A stretch of DNA of 32,703 nt from an uncultured Flavobacteriaceae bacterium (GCA_913048215.1 CAJWXC010000010.1:1-32703), one strand, 5' to 3'. Positions 7,957-17,526 are shown, counted from the first letter of the stretch. Made by a program: numbers and translations. Notes: a model not told the origin generated them from the sequence alone.

Positions 7957-9327
7957 TCAGGTGCCACCGGTGATAAGAATAAAAGTGATAGAACCCGCAG
8001 CAAAACCTATTAAGGCCAGCCAAGATATTTTTTTAAGATACCAAATAAAATCGATGCGCTCCATGCCCATAGCGGCTACTCCTGCTGCAGAACCGATGAT
8101 AAGCATACTTCCGCCTGTACCAGCAGAAAATGCTATAAAATGCCAAAGCAAACTATCTGTCTCTGCTGTATACATACCCATGGAGGCTGCTACAAGTGGA
8201 ACATTGTCTATAATAGCAGATAAAACGCCCAACAGCATCACTACAATATCCTGTGAGGGAATGGCACTATTTAAAATTTCGGCTACATACCGGAGTGTTC
8301 CTACCGGATCTCCATTTTCTGCAACACCATACACCAAACTTTCCAGACCTGCCACAGCCATCAAAATTCCTAAGAAAAATAATATACTTGAAATTTCGAT
8401 ACGAGATAATGCTTTGTGGGCAGAATATAGATGACGTCTTTCTTTACTAAAGTCTTCTTCTGGATGGATGTATTCTGAAACTAGCCAAACAACACCCAGG
8501 GCCAACATCATGCCAATATATGGAGGCAAATGAGTGAGCGTTTTAAAAATAGGTACAGATACAATCATACCAAGACCAAGAAAGAGCATCTTCTTGCTAC
8601 TTAGGAGTCTTTCATTAGGTATTCCTTTATCGGGGGCAACTTGGATTTCACCCCTAAAGGCAGGTAAAAAAGACGCGATAAAAAAGGGAACAATAAAACA
8701 TATTACAGAAGGTATCACTACATACTCTATAAGCCCCAAAGCAGTTACATTTTTTGCAATCCATAACATGGTAGTGGTCACATCTCCAATGGGAGACCAT
8801 GCACCCCCTGCATTTGCCGCTATCACAACCATAGCCGCAAACCACAACCGCTCCTCACGCTGTATAATTAATTTACGTAGTAAAGTAACCAGTACAATTG
8901 TGGCCGTTAGGTTATCAATGATAGCAGATAAAATAAAAGCTAAAATTCCAATAATCCATAACAACCTTTTTTTACTTTTTGTTTGTACTGCAGCTTTTAA
9001 GACTTCAAAACCGCGATGCAAGTCAATAATCTCAACAATGGTCATAGCACCTATTAAGAAAATTAGAATTTCTGCGGTTTTCCCAAGATGATGTAACAGA
9101 GTATTTTCAAAACCATGCTCAGCTTGTTCACCTCCAGAGGCAAAACTAAAGGTAGTTTCATAGGTGTCTATTACATCAAACCAACCCGCATAAAAACCTA
9201 CAGCCAAAACACCCCAAATAAGTGCTGCCATTAGAAGAGCCGGAACTGTTTTATCTAATCGTAGAGGATGCTCTAAGGTAATTGACAAATAACCAATTAC
9301 AAATAGTACTATGATGATTGATTCCAT
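7957..9327 (-). CDS. nhaD: Na+/H+ antiporter, NhaD family
   Basis: This 456-aa inner-membrane protein has about a dozen hydrophobic segments and belongs to the NhaD/ArsB ion-transporter superfamily. It exchanges internal Na+ (or Li+) for external H+. Two inverted-repeat halves each carry a conserved helix break: AIIDNLTATIVLVTLLRKL near residue 135 and AIIDNVPLVAASMGMY near residue 380. NAGGAWSPIGDVTTTMLW and GTGGSMLIIGSAAGVAAMG are also family signatures. The start is ATG 9327, only 21 nt after the dehydrogenase gene upstream, so the two are probably cotranscribed and end at the 7886-7917 hairpin. NhaD is frequent in marine flavobacteria, fitting a sodium-rich habitat. Confidence 0.92.
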   Translation of the reverse strand: MESIIIVLFVIGYLSITLEHPLRLDKTVPALLMAALIWGVLAVGFYAGWFDVIDTYETTFSFASGGEQAEHGFENTLLHHLGKTAEILIFLIGAMTIVEIIDLHRGFEVLKAAVQTKSKKRLLWIIGILAFILSAIIDNLTATIVLVTLLRKLIIQREERLWFAAMVVIAANAGGAWSPIGDVTTTMLWIAKNVTALGLIEYVVIPSVICFIVPFFIASFLPAFRGEIQVAPDKGIPNERLLSSKKMLFLGLGMIVSVPIFKTLTHLPPYIGMMLALGVVWLVSEYIHPEEDFSKERRHLYSAHKALSRIEISSILFFLGILMAVAGLESLVYGVAENGDPVGTLRYVAEILNSAIPSQDIVVMLLGVLSAIIDNVPLVAASMGMYTAETDSLLWHFIAFSAGTGGSMLIIGSAAGVAAMGMERIDFIWYLKKISWLALIGFAAGSITFILITGGT

Positions 9328-9348
9328 AAATAAATAACTATATAAACT

Positions 9349-10575
9349 TTAAACTAATTGTTTTAAGGCAATTTCAAAAGCAGTGTTACTAATGTTCGTT
9401 TTGCTATTATTAGCGGTGTATGTATCTTCAATGGCTTTTTTAATAACATTTGATGTATCATTGAAAATTGCCTGGTCGGTCATCAGCACTTTGCCTTCCA
9501 TAAAGTAGGCAAATACTCTTGCCATTCCGCAATTACTGATAAAATCAGGAATTAGAGAAACACGATGGTCTGTATACTCCATGATACTTCCAAAGAAAAT
9601 TTCTTTATCTGCAAAAGGAACATTTGCTCCACAAGATATTACCTCAAGCCCGTTTTCAATTAAGCTAGTAATTTGATCCTTAGTAATCAATCTTGAAGCA
9701 GCGCAAGGAGCAAAAACATCACACTCTAATGCCCAAATTTGTTCATTCATTTGCTCAAAAGACAGCATATTATCTGCCACTAGAGTATTTCCATCTTTTT
9801 TATGATAGAGTTCGGTAATTTGCTCAAAAGAAAAACCATCTGGGTTTATAACTCCACCTACTCTGTCTATAATACCAACAATTTTGGCTCCCATTTGGGC
9901 TAAGTAAAAGGCGGCCGCAGCCCCTACATTTCCGAATCCTTGAATTATTGCTTTTTTACCCTTTACATCTCCCCCGTATATATCGTAGTAGTGACGTACT
10001 GCTTGTGCAACACCAAAACCTGTAATCATGTCTGCTATGGTGTATTTTTTTGAAACATCTGGAGAAAAATTTGTGTTTTCAATTACCTTAATAACACCCT
10101 GACGCAACTGCCCAATTCTATTTATTTTATCTGCTTGTGAGGGGTTAAAATGGCCGTTAAAGACTCCCTCCTGAGGATGCCAAACACCACTTTGCTCTGT
10201 AATTGGAATAACCTCATGAATCTCATCTACATTTAAATCTCCACCAGTGCCGTAGTATGATTTTAATAGCGGTGATACCGCTTTGTACCAGCGTTCTAAA
10301 ACCCCTGTTTTGCGAGGATCTTGTGGGTCAAAATTAATACCAGATTTGGCACCTCCAATGGCAGGACCACTCACTGTAAATTTAACTTCCATGGTTTTGG
10401 CCAATGACAACACTTCATTTTCATTTAAACCTATACGCATTCTTGTTCCTCCACCAGCAGCGCCACCGCGAAGTGAATTAATGACAGTCCAGCCTTCTGC
10501 CTCTGTTTGTGAATCTCTCCAGTGAAAAACAATTTCAGGATGCTTTTCTTCGTATTTTTTTAGTAATTCTTTCAT
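9349..10575 (-). CDS. Glu/Leu/Phe/Val dehydrogenase family protein
   Basis: This 408-aa NAD(P)-dependent amino-acid dehydrogenase would oxidatively deaminate an L-amino acid, or run in reverse. The N-terminal dimerisation/catalytic domain has GGAAGGGTRM, then the lysine-containing MEVKF and GPAIGGAKSGINFDP (the GDH signature), then YYGTGGDLNVDE. The Rossmann domain has the nucleotide-binding loop GFGNVGAAAA near residue 215. The segment around GDLNVDE, which should hold the catalytic Asp, differs from classical GdhA or leucine dehydrogenase, so the substrate cannot be read from the motifs. It lies directly upstream of nhaD with a 21-nt gap. The start is ATG 10575. Confidence 0.88.
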   Translation of the reverse strand: MKELLKKYEEKHPEIVFHWRDSQTEAEGWTVINSLRGGAAGGGTRMRIGLNENEVLSLAKTMEVKFTVSGPAIGGAKSGINFDPQDPRKTGVLERWYKAVSPLLKSYYGTGGDLNVDEIHEVIPITEQSGVWHPQEGVFNGHFNPSQADKINRIGQLRQGVIKVIENTNFSPDVSKKYTIADMITGFGVAQAVRHYYDIYGGDVKGKKAIIQGFGNVGAAAAFYLAQMGAKIVGIIDRVGGVINPDGFSFEQITELYHKKDGNTLVADNMLSFEQMNEQIWALECDVFAPCAASRLITKDQITSLIENGLEVISCGANVPFADKEIFFGSIMEYTDHRVSLIPDFISNCGMARVFAYFMEGKVLMTDQAIFNDTSNVIKKAIEDTYTANNSKTNISNTAFEIALKQLV

Positions 10576-10908
10576 AATAGTTTATGCTTTTAACTTGTTT
10601 TTTATTTTTAAGATACATCTCTTGATTTACAAGAGCAATCTGCAAGGTCTTTGAAAAAAATAAAGCATAGCTAAAGCTGTGTCATGAAGAAATATTTATA
10701 GATTAGATAAAATAGTTTAGTACTATTTAAAAGCAACAAATGTATTGACAATGTATTTAAATTTATTTGCTCAATACTAACACATTCTGATACTTATACA
10801 AAGATAAAAAAATGAGGTGTGCCATAAGTTCATTTTCTTTAAAATTTACATCTCTTTGGTAATGAAATTTAAAAATTACCTACAGGAAATCCCTAGAGGT
10901 GTGTGTTT
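10576..10908. other. 333-nt gap upstream of the dehydrogenase gene
   Basis: I see no coding region and no convincing hairpin here. Two minus-strand -7-like boxes, TACATTTG (10744-10737) and TATCTTTG (10806-10799), match TAnnTTTG but have no well-spaced TTG. If either is used, the dehydrogenase-nhaD transcript has a leader of roughly 155-220 nt. Confidence 0.4.
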
Positions 10909-11337
10909 TTAGACATTTTTATTTTCTTGCTCAATTTGTTCCCACATCTTATCGCTATTGAGCCTAAAGGTACCTACATAATCCCAATTACACTCATTGG
11001 GGGCAATTAAAGAGAGCCAAACATCATTGTTGTCTTTTCTGTACAAAAAATATACTTGACCCAGAATAGGCTCAAAGCTAAAACTGGCGCTGTATATAAG
11101 GTTGTTGTATTCAAATTGCTCCATCATTAAATCATAAGAGGCCTTTAGGTCATCAAACTGAGATTTGAATTGATGGTTTACTTTGTGGATATTAGCATTT
11201 TTCCAAGAAGTGATATCTTCTGGAATAATAGCAGGGGCACCCAAGTTTGTTGCATAGGGCGTTATAGCAGCACTATACTTTTGTGTTGTTTGATCAAAGA
11301 CCACTTGGTCTGGTTTTTTTTCTTTGGATGCGGGCAT
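10909..11337 (-). CDS. DUF2452 family protein
   Basis: A 142-aa cytoplasmic protein with no signal peptide or membrane segment. It begins with the family-like segment KPDQVVFDQTTQKY...TPYATNLGAPAI and continues with a helical middle (HQFKSQFDDLKASYDLMMEQF) and a beta-rich end (EPILGQVYFLYRK...WLSLIAPNEC). I recognise it as DUF2452, a family of unknown function found across Bacteroidota. The gene lies between anmK and the dehydrogenase on the same strand, about 100 nt from anmK, and has its own -7-like box. Confidence 0.8.
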   Translation of the reverse strand: MPASKEKKPDQVVFDQTTQKYSAAITPYATNLGAPAIIPEDITSWKNANIHKVNHQFKSQFDDLKASYDLMMEQFEYNNLIYSASFSFEPILGQVYFLYRKDNNDVWLSLIAPNECNWDYVGTFRLNSDKMWEQIEQENKNV

Positions 11338-11358
11338 GCGCTATAGGTAGATTTTTTT

Positions 11359-11366
11359 CAAAGATA
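11359..11366 (-). promoter_or_regulatory. -7 element upstream of the DUF2452 gene
   Basis: TATCTTTG on the minus strand is an exact TAnnTTTG match 21 nt upstream of the ATG. No clear TTG lies at the expected distance. Confidence 0.45.
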
Positions 11367-11440
11367 CTTTGAAGAGGGAGAACTGAATTAAGATTTTGAA
11401 AACTTTAAGAAATAACAGAAGATTACCTATTTTTTAAAAT

Positions 11441-12499
11441 TCAAGGTACAAAAACAACCCCACTGCTGTGATCTTTACTTGCCCCAGTTACACTGGCCAA
11501 ACAATTTACCTCATCTCTTAATTTTAAAACTCCTAAAAGACCAAAAATTAGAGCCTCCTTAAATTCTGTGAGTGTTTCATTGGGCACTACCAAAGAAACA
11601 TCAATAAGTGCTTTTATTTGCTCCAATAAAAAACGATTGTATGCACCTCCACCTGTAACTAGCACCCTACTCCCAACATCTAATTCCTGTGCTATTTGGC
11701 TTGCAAAATGCGCAACACAGGTTCTTAATATATCTTCTTCTTTTGCTTTAGAGGCTTCTAATATGGGCATTATTTCTCTATGCACCCATTCTACACCCAA
11801 GGACTTTGGAAAAGCCTGTTTATAAAAAGGTAAGACCTGTAATTTTTCAAGTATGGTAGGTAAAATTTGACCAGATCTCGCAAGTTCACCTCCAGAGTCA
11901 TAGGGCATTGCTAATTTTTGAGCATAGTGATTCATCACCACATTAACAGGACAAATATCATAGGCAATACAGACCCCATCATTTACTTTAGAGATATTAG
12001 CAAATCCTCCAAGGTTCAGGCAATAGTCGTATTGTGAAAAAAGAAGTCTGTCACCAATTGGAACAAGGGGAGCTCCTTGACCCCCAAAAAGCAAATCCTG
12101 AACTCTAAAATCACAAACAACTGTTTGTTGTATTTGTTTTGATATCTGTTCTAAATTTCCAATTTGTAATGTGACTCCCTGATTTGGCTGATGTAGAACG
12201 GTATGACCGTGACTACATACAGCGTCCAAATCTTTGATGTTGTTATCTGTAATAAATGTTTTAATAATAGCTCCCAAATACTCGGTATACTCCAAATCAA
12301 GTTGAGTTAACTCCTTAGAGGAGAAATCTACTGCACTTTGTAATTTACTCTTCCAATGGTTTGAGTATGCAATGGTTTTTGCAAGGGGCATCTTAAAGGT
12401 TATACTTTCTTGCATATCAAAATAACAAAGTGCCAAATCTACCCCATCAAGTGAGGTCCCACTCATCACACCCAACACTTTATAACTTTGTTTTTTCAT
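11441..12499 (-). CDS. anmK: Anhydro-N-acetylmuramic acid kinase
   Basis: This cytoplasmic kinase of the ASKHA fold opens and phosphorylates 1,6-anhydro-MurNAc from cell-wall turnover, yielding MurNAc-6-phosphate. The ATP-binding N-terminal motif GVMSGTSLDGVDLALC is intact, as are CSHGHTVLHQP, GGQGAPLVPIGD, LNLGGFANIS and the second phosphate-binding loop VTGGGAYNRFL. The length of 352 aa is close to the family norm. The start is ATG 12499. It lies divergent from the acyl-CoA dehydrogenase gene. With murF and mreB it is one of three peptidoglycan-related genes in the window. Confidence 0.95.
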   Translation of the reverse strand: MKKQSYKVLGVMSGTSLDGVDLALCYFDMQESITFKMPLAKTIAYSNHWKSKLQSAVDFSSKELTQLDLEYTEYLGAIIKTFITDNNIKDLDAVCSHGHTVLHQPNQGVTLQIGNLEQISKQIQQTVVCDFRVQDLLFGGQGAPLVPIGDRLLFSQYDYCLNLGGFANISKVNDGVCIAYDICPVNVVMNHYAQKLAMPYDSGGELARSGQILPTILEKLQVLPFYKQAFPKSLGVEWVHREIMPILEASKAKEEDILRTCVAHFASQIAQELDVGSRVLVTGGGAYNRFLLEQIKALIDVSLVVPNETLTEFKEALIFGLLGVLKLRDEVNCLASVTGASKDHSSGVVFVP

Positions 12500-12661
12500 A
12501 CCTTAAATATCACAAAAAAAAGACAATAGATAACCAAGGTGACAACAATTTATTTATGGCCATAAAGGTGATCCTAATTACAGCAATAAAACAAAAATAA
12601 CATAGTTTTATACTAGCAATGCAAAAACACAATAATTACATATTTGGCAATAATTACTCTT

Positions 12662-12691
12662 TTGAGAATTATGTTTTTAGCACTATCTTTA
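12662..12691 (+). promoter_or_regulatory. Promoter of the acyl-CoA dehydrogenase gene
   Basis: TTG (12662-12664), a 19-nt spacer and TATCTTTA (12684-12691, one mismatch to TAnnTTTG) lie 36 nt upstream of the ATG at 12728. Confidence 0.65.
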
Positions 12692-12727
12692 CAAACACAT
12701 CATTTTATTGAATTTTAAACAAAATAT

Positions 12728-13870
12728 ATGGATTTTAATCTATCAGAAGAACACTTAATGATACGCGAGGCAGCTCGTGATTTTGCAAAACAAGAATTAC
12801 TTCCAGGTGTTGTTGAACGTGACAACAAGCAAGAATTCCCAAAAGAGCAGGTAAGAAAGATGGGGGAACTTGGCTTTATGGGCATGATGGTAGATCCAAA
12901 ATACGGCGGTGGCGGTATGGATACTCTTAGCTATGCAATAGTAGTAGAAGAGTTAAGTAAGGTAGATGCCTCCTGTTCTGTGATAGTTTCTGTAAATAAC
13001 TCATTGGTGTGCTATGGTATAGAACAATACGGAACCGAGCAACAAAAGGAAAAATATTTAACAAAACTAGCTACTGGAGAGGCATTAGGAGCTTTTTGTT
13101 TAAGTGAGCCAGAGGCGGGTAGTGACGCAACATCACAAAAAACAACAGCCATAGACAAAGGTGATCATTATGTTTTAAACGGCACAAAAAACTGGATTAC
13201 AAATGGTGGTAGTGCAGATTACTATTTAGTAATTGCCCAAACAGACAAAGAAAAAGGACACCGTGGCATCAACGCTTTTATTGTTGAAAAATCATGGGAT
13301 GGTTTTGAAATAGGCCCAAAGGAAGATAAACTCGGTATCAGGGGTAGTGATACTCACACATTAAACTTTAATGATGTAAAGGTGCCTAAAGAAAATAGAA
13401 TTGGTGAAGACGGCTTTGGCTTTAAGTTTGCCATGAAAACACTCTCTGGAGGGCGCATTGGTATTGCCGCACAGGCTCTTGGTATTGCAGCAGGAGCATT
13501 TGAAATGGCTCGTGATTACTCTAAAATTAGAAAATCATTTGGTACAGAAATTTGCAACCACCAAGCCATTGCATTTAAACTTGCAGACATGCACCTTGAA
13601 ATTGAAGCAGCACGCTATTTGGTGTATAAATCTGCCTGGGACAAAGACAATTCAAAAAACTACGACATGTCAAGCGCTATGGCAAAACTAAAAGCAAGTA
13701 AGGTTGCCATGGAGGTTACAGTAGAGGCTGTTCAAATTCATGGTGGTAATGGTTTTGTTAAAGAATATCATGTAGAGAGAATGATGCGTGACGCCAAAAT
13801 CACTCAGATATATGAAGGTACCAGTGAAATTCAAAAAATTGTTATATCAAGAAGCTTATTAAAAGACTAG
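12728..13870 (+). CDS. Acyl-CoA dehydrogenase
   Basis: A 380-aa FAD-dependent dehydrogenase that would introduce the alpha-beta double bond into acyl-CoA, passing electrons to ETF. The three-domain family pattern is complete: helical N-terminus (MDFNLSEEHLMIREAARDF), the FAD-binding CLSEPEAGSDATS and NGTKNWITNGG, the ACAD core RIGIAAQALGIAAGA, and VQIHGGNGFVKEYHVERMMRDAKI. The catalytic glutamate is in IYEGTSEIQ near the C-terminus. The size and Glu position fit short/branched-chain (butyryl-CoA type) enzymes, but the exact chain length cannot be assigned. It is a single gene with its own promoter and a terminator. Confidence 0.94.
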   Translation: MDFNLSEEHLMIREAARDFAKQELLPGVVERDNKQEFPKEQVRKMGELGFMGMMVDPKYGGGGMDTLSYAIVVEELSKVDASCSVIVSVNNSLVCYGIEQYGTEQQKEKYLTKLATGEALGAFCLSEPEAGSDATSQKTTAIDKGDHYVLNGTKNWITNGGSADYYLVIAQTDKEKGHRGINAFIVEKSWDGFEIGPKEDKLGIRGSDTHTLNFNDVKVPKENRIGEDGFGFKFAMKTLSGGRIGIAAQALGIAAGAFEMARDYSKIRKSFGTEICNHQAIAFKLADMHLEIEAARYLVYKSAWDKDNSKNYDMSSAMAKLKASKVAMEVTVEAVQIHGGNGFVKEYHVERMMRDAKITQIYEGTSEIQKIVISRSLLKD

Positions 13871-13891
13871 CTTATTGATTCTAAATAACAA

Positions 13892-13919
13892 AAAACCCTA
13901 ACCAGTAAGTTAGGGTTTT
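13892..13919. terminator. Bidirectional terminator between the acyl-CoA dehydrogenase gene and der
   Basis: The 11-bp perfect stem AAAACCCTAAC/GTTAGGGTTTT has a 6-nt loop. A-rich and T-rich flanks sit on both sides, between convergent genes. Confidence 0.85.
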
Positions 13920-13946
13920 GTTATTGTATAGCTTAATGCAATTGCG

Positions 13947-15248
13947 TTATTTCTTTCTTATAAAAACAGTTACTGGTACACCATGAAAATCAAACTCTTT
14001 ACGTAGTTGGTTTTCTAAAAAGCGTTTGTATGGTTCTTTTACATACTGAGGTAAGTTAGCAAAAAAAGCAAAGCTTGGCCATGGTGTTGGCAACTGTGTC
14101 ACATACTTTATTTTAATGTATTTCCCTTTGTATTGTGGCGGAGATGTATGTTGTATGATAGGCAACATGGTATCATTAAGAGTACTTGTTTTGATTTTTT
14201 TTGTGCGGTTTTCATACACCTCAACAGCTGTTTCAATGGCCTTGTAAATGCGCTGCTTGTTGAGCACAGACATAAAGACAATGGGCACATCAGTGTAGGG
14301 CTCACATTGTTTTTTTATATACTTCTCAAAATCCTTAGCGCTTTGATTGTCTTTCTCAATTAAATCCCACTTATTGGCCAAAATAACAACTCCTTTGTTG
14401 TTTCTATGGGCAAGCCAAAATATGTTTTGTACCTGTCCATCAAAACCACGAGAGGCATCAAACACTAAGATAATAACATCACAATGCTCTATGGCTCTAA
14501 CGCTTCTCATTACAGAGTAAAACTCTAGATCTTCTTTTACTTTACTCTTTTTACGGATACCAGCGGTATCCACCAAATTAAACTCAAAACCAAAACGCTT
14601 GTACCTGGTATCAATACTATCACGTGTTGTACCGGCAATGTCTGTTACGATGTATCTGTCTTCTCCAATTAATGCATTGATAAAAGAAGATTTTCCAGCA
14701 TTTGGACGTCCTACTACCGCAAATCTTGGAAGGGTTTCTTCGGTTTCTTCAAGGGCCTGTGGAAGTGCCTTAACTAAATCATCAAGTAAATCTCCAGTGC
14801 CACCTCCATTGATACTTGAGATGGTATAAAAACGCTCAAAACCAAGAGAATAAAACTCTACGGCATCTTGGGCTCTTTTTGAATTATCTACTTTGTTTAT
14901 GGCAAGAAAAACAGGTTTTTTACTTTTTCTTAGAAGTTGCGCTACATCTTCATCCATGCCTGTTACACCACTCTCTACCTCCACCATAAAAATAATAGCA
15001 TCTGCCTCATCAATGGCCAGCTCCACTTGCTTATCAATCTCGGTCTCAAAAATATCATCACTACCAACAACATATCCACCCGTGTCGATGAGGGAAAACT
15101 CTTTACCGTTCCAGTCACTCTTTCCGTAATGGCGATCTCTAGTAACACCACTCACTGCATCTACAATAGCCTCACGACGTTGTATTAACCTATTAAAAAA
15201 TGTAGACTTCCCTACGTTTGGACGACCTACAATAGCAACAATACTCAT
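13947..15248 (-). CDS. der: Ribosome-assembly GTPase Der (EngA)
   Basis: A 433-aa double-GTPase that acts in 50S subunit maturation. GTPase domain 1 has [15 protein letters not shown] and NKVD. GTPase domain 2 has [21 protein letters not shown] and NKWD. The C-terminal KH-like domain ends with [20 protein letters not shown]. All G motifs look intact. The start is ATG 15248, with TATTTTTG about 23 nt upstream. It follows era (103-nt gap) on the same strand, so the two ribosome-assembly GTPases are adjacent. Confidence 0.97.
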   Translation of the reverse strand: MSIVAIVGRPNVGKSTFFNRLIQRREAIVDAVSGVTRDRHYGKSDWNGKEFSLIDTGGYVVGSDDIFETEIDKQVELAIDEADAIIFMVEVESGVTGMDEDVAQLLRKSKKPVFLAINKVDNSKRAQDAVEFYSLGFERFYTISSINGGGTGDLLDDLVKALPQALEETEETLPRFAVVGRPNAGKSSFINALIGEDRYIVTDIAGTTRDSIDTRYKRFGFEFNLVDTAGIRKKSKVKEDLEFYSVMRSVRAIEHCDVIILVFDASRGFDGQVQNIFWLAHRNNKGVVILANKWDLIEKDNQSAKDFEKYIKKQCEPYTDVPIVFMSVLNKQRIYKAIETAVEVYENRTKKIKTSTLNDTMLPIIQHTSPPQYKGKYIKIKYVTQLPTPWPSFAFFANLPQYVKEPYKRFLENQLRKEFDFHGVPVTVFIRKK

Positions 15249-15271
15249 AGTTTCTGAAATTTTCTAGTCTG

Positions 15272-15279
15272 CAAAAATA
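15272..15279 (-). promoter_or_regulatory. -7 element upstream of der
   Basis: TATTTTTG on the minus strand matches TAnnTTTG exactly, 23 nt upstream of the der ATG. The -33 element is not clear. Confidence 0.45.
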
Positions 15280-15351
15280 CTCTTTTAGATTTGATATTAG
15301 GCAGGAAGTACAGAGTCTTTATTTTCTCGGTATTTTGTGGTTTGAGAATTC

Positions 15352-16242
15352 CTAGCCGTTATAACCAAACCTGCGTAACTGCCTGTCATTATTACGCCAG
15401 TTTTTATTTACTTTCACATAAGTTTCTAGATGTATTTGTTTTCCAAAAAACTTTTCTAAATCTTTTCTAGACTCAACACCAATACGCTTTATAGCCTCAC
15501 CTTTATGGCCAATGATAATTCCTTTTTGAGAATCACGCTCTACCATTATTACAGCCCGTATTCTGATAATATCTTGGTCTTCAAAAAACTCTTCAGTCTC
15601 TATCTCGACGCTGTATGGAATTTCTTTTTTGTAGTGCATCAGTATTTTTTCTCTGATGGTCTCGTTTACAAAAAACCGCTCTGGCTTGTCTGTTAATTGG
15701 TCTTTGGGGTAAAATGCTGGTGATTGGGGCAGTAAATCTATAATGCGTTTAAAAACTTCTGAAACTCCAAAGTTTTCTAGGGCAGATATTGCAAATATTT
15801 CTGCGTTGGGCACTTTTTCTTGCCAAAGGTTCATAGCCTCTTTAAGCAAAGTCTCATCCCCTTTATCTATCTTATTTATAAGTAGTAAAACAGGGATTTT
15901 ACTATTTGTGATTTTACTAAAGAAAGCTTCATCTTTTAATTCTTTTTCACCCAGTTCTACGATGTACAATAAGACATCTGCATCATCAAAAGCAGATTTT
16001 ACAAAGTCCATCATACTCTCTTGGAGTTGGTATGCGGGCTTTATAATACCCGGTGTATCACTGAGTAACATCTGGAAATCATCTCCATTTACAATTCCTA
16101 AAATTCTGTGGCGCGTGGTTTGTGCCTTAGAGGTAATAATAGAGAGGCGTTCTCCAACAAAAGCATTCATAAGGGTACTCTTACCCACATTGGGATTACC
16201 AATGATATTTACAAAACCTGCTTTATGTGGTGTATTTTCCAT
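15352..16242 (-). CDS. era: GTPase Era
   Basis: A 296-aa GTPase that binds the 3' end of 16S rRNA and acts in 30S assembly. It has the G1 motif GNPNVGKST, G3 DTPGI and G4 NKID, then a C-terminal KH domain (IIGHKGEAIKRIGVESRKDL...LETYVKVNKNWR). The length is typical. The ATG at 16242 is fixed by the family N-terminus KAGFVNIIGNPNVGKS. An exact TAnnTTTG box (TATCTTTG) ends only 4 nt before this ATG, which would make the mRNA leaderless or nearly so. Confidence 0.97.
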   Translation of the reverse strand: MENTPHKAGFVNIIGNPNVGKSTLMNAFVGERLSIITSKAQTTRHRILGIVNGDDFQMLLSDTPGIIKPAYQLQESMMDFVKSAFDDADVLLYIVELGEKELKDEAFFSKITNSKIPVLLLINKIDKGDETLLKEAMNLWQEKVPNAEIFAISALENFGVSEVFKRIIDLLPQSPAFYPKDQLTDKPERFFVNETIREKILMHYKKEIPYSVEIETEEFFEDQDIIRIRAVIMVERDSQKGIIIGHKGEAIKRIGVESRKDLEKFFGKQIHLETYVKVNKNWRNNDRQLRRFGYNG

Positions 16243-16246
16243 GTAG

Positions 16247-16254
16247 CAAAGATA
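16247..16254 (-). promoter_or_regulatory. -7 element abutting the era start codon
   Basis: TATCTTTG on the minus strand is separated from the era ATG by 4 nt (CTAC). No TTG is seen 17-23 nt upstream, so its use as a promoter is uncertain. Confidence 0.4.
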
Positions 16255-16332
16255 GCTACAAAAAACTCAGACCTCCCTCTTGGGTGTAGATAAATATTTC
16301 AACCAAGGGGTCCAAAATATACTGCCATATGA

Positions 16333-17343
16333 TTATTGCTTTTGTTCCCAATTCCAGGCAGACAATAAGGCCTGCTCTAGTGTGTGCTCGGCCTTCCAAC
16401 CTAGCACATTATTTGCCTTGGTGGTATCTGCAAAAGCCTGTGTGACATCTCCCTCTCGCTTATCTACAATTTTATAGTTTAATTTTTTTCCTGTGACAGT
16501 TTCAAAAGCGGTAATAACCTCCAAGACAGAAGATCCCTTTCCTGTCCCAACATTATAAAAATCAAAGTTAGTTGCTTGTTCGTTTTTTAGTAATTTTTTT
16601 AGGGCAGTAACATGTGCTTGTGCTAAATCTACCACATGAATATAATCTCTAATGGCAGTACCATCTGGAGTTGGATAATTATCACCAAAAACAGATAACT
16701 GCTCCCGTTGACCTGTTGCTGTTTGTGTTATGTAAGGCACCAAATTTTGAGGCACCCCGATAGGCAACTCTCCAATAAGGGCACTTTGATGCGCTCCAAT
16801 GGGATTGAAGTAACGCAGTGCTGTAGCGTTAATATTTGGGCTCACTCTGCAGGTATCTTGTATAATTTCCTCTCCAATTTGTTTGGTGTTTCCGTAGGGA
16901 GATTCTGCTTTTTTTATAGCGGCCATCTCGGTAATTGGCATTTGATCTGCTTGCCCATACACAGTACAAGAGGAACTGAAAATAAAAGAAGCCTGCTCTT
17001 TTTTCTGTAACTCTTGTAATAGATATACAAGGGTGCCAATATTGTTTTCATAATACAATAAGGGATTCTCTACACTCTCTCCAACAGCCTTAGATGCAGC
17101 AAAATGGATTACTCCCCCAATATCATCATACGTATTGAAAAAATTAGATACCGCAGATTTTTCTCTTAAATCTAACTGTTCAAATGCTGGGGTAATACCG
17201 GTAATAGCAACAATACCATCCAACACTTTAATGTCTGAGTTTGATAAATTGTCTATAATAACAACATCAAAACCTTCTTCCTGTAATCTCACAACTACAT
17301 GAGAGCCAATAAAACCTAAACCGCCTGTAACGAGAATTTTCAT
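16333..17343 (-). CDS. galE: UDP-glucose 4-epimerase
   Basis: A 336-aa NAD-dependent extended short-chain dehydrogenase that interconverts UDP-glucose and UDP-galactose for surface polysaccharides or galactose use. It has the Rossmann motif GGLGFIGSH, SSSCTVYG with the catalytic serine region, and SPYGNTK carrying the YxxxK active site. ALRYFNPIGAH and RDYIHVVDLA follow, as in GalE. The length matches. The start is ATG 17343, with TATATTTG 28 nt upstream. The era gene follows on the same strand after 90 nt. Confidence 0.95.
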   Translation of the reverse strand: MKILVTGGLGFIGSHVVVRLQEEGFDVVIIDNLSNSDIKVLDGIVAITGITPAFEQLDLREKSAVSNFFNTYDDIGGVIHFAASKAVGESVENPLLYYENNIGTLVYLLQELQKKEQASFIFSSSCTVYGQADQMPITEMAAIKKAESPYGNTKQIGEEIIQDTCRVSPNINATALRYFNPIGAHQSALIGELPIGVPQNLVPYITQTATGQREQLSVFGDNYPTPDGTAIRDYIHVVDLAQAHVTALKKLLKNEQATNFDFYNVGTGKGSSVLEVITAFETVTGKKLNYKIVDKREGDVTQAFADTTKANNVLGWKAEHTLEQALLSAWNWEQKQ

Positions 17344-17370
17344 TTATGAAGTGTGTGTTTTAATTTAATA

Positions 17371-17378
17371 CAAATATA
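17371..17378 (-). promoter_or_regulatory. -7 element upstream of galE
   Basis: TATATTTG on the minus strand matches TAnnTTTG exactly, 28 nt before the galE ATG. The nearest TTG gives a 15-nt spacer, shorter than usual. Confidence 0.5.
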
Positions 17379-17526
17379 TTGATATTTATACATCAAAACT
17401 TAAATCACGGCTAGTGAATTTGAAATAAAACGATACCCTAAGAAAGTTTAAATCTTGTAAAAAAGAGATAGGATAGGTATTTTAAATTAGGTATTTTTAC
17501 CCTTACATATCACATTAATAAAGCTT

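Noticed and set aside
14108-16477. Many ORFs opposite der, era and galE in the track
   Set aside because: They are antisense shadows of well-conserved GTPase and epimerase genes, with no recognisable protein features.
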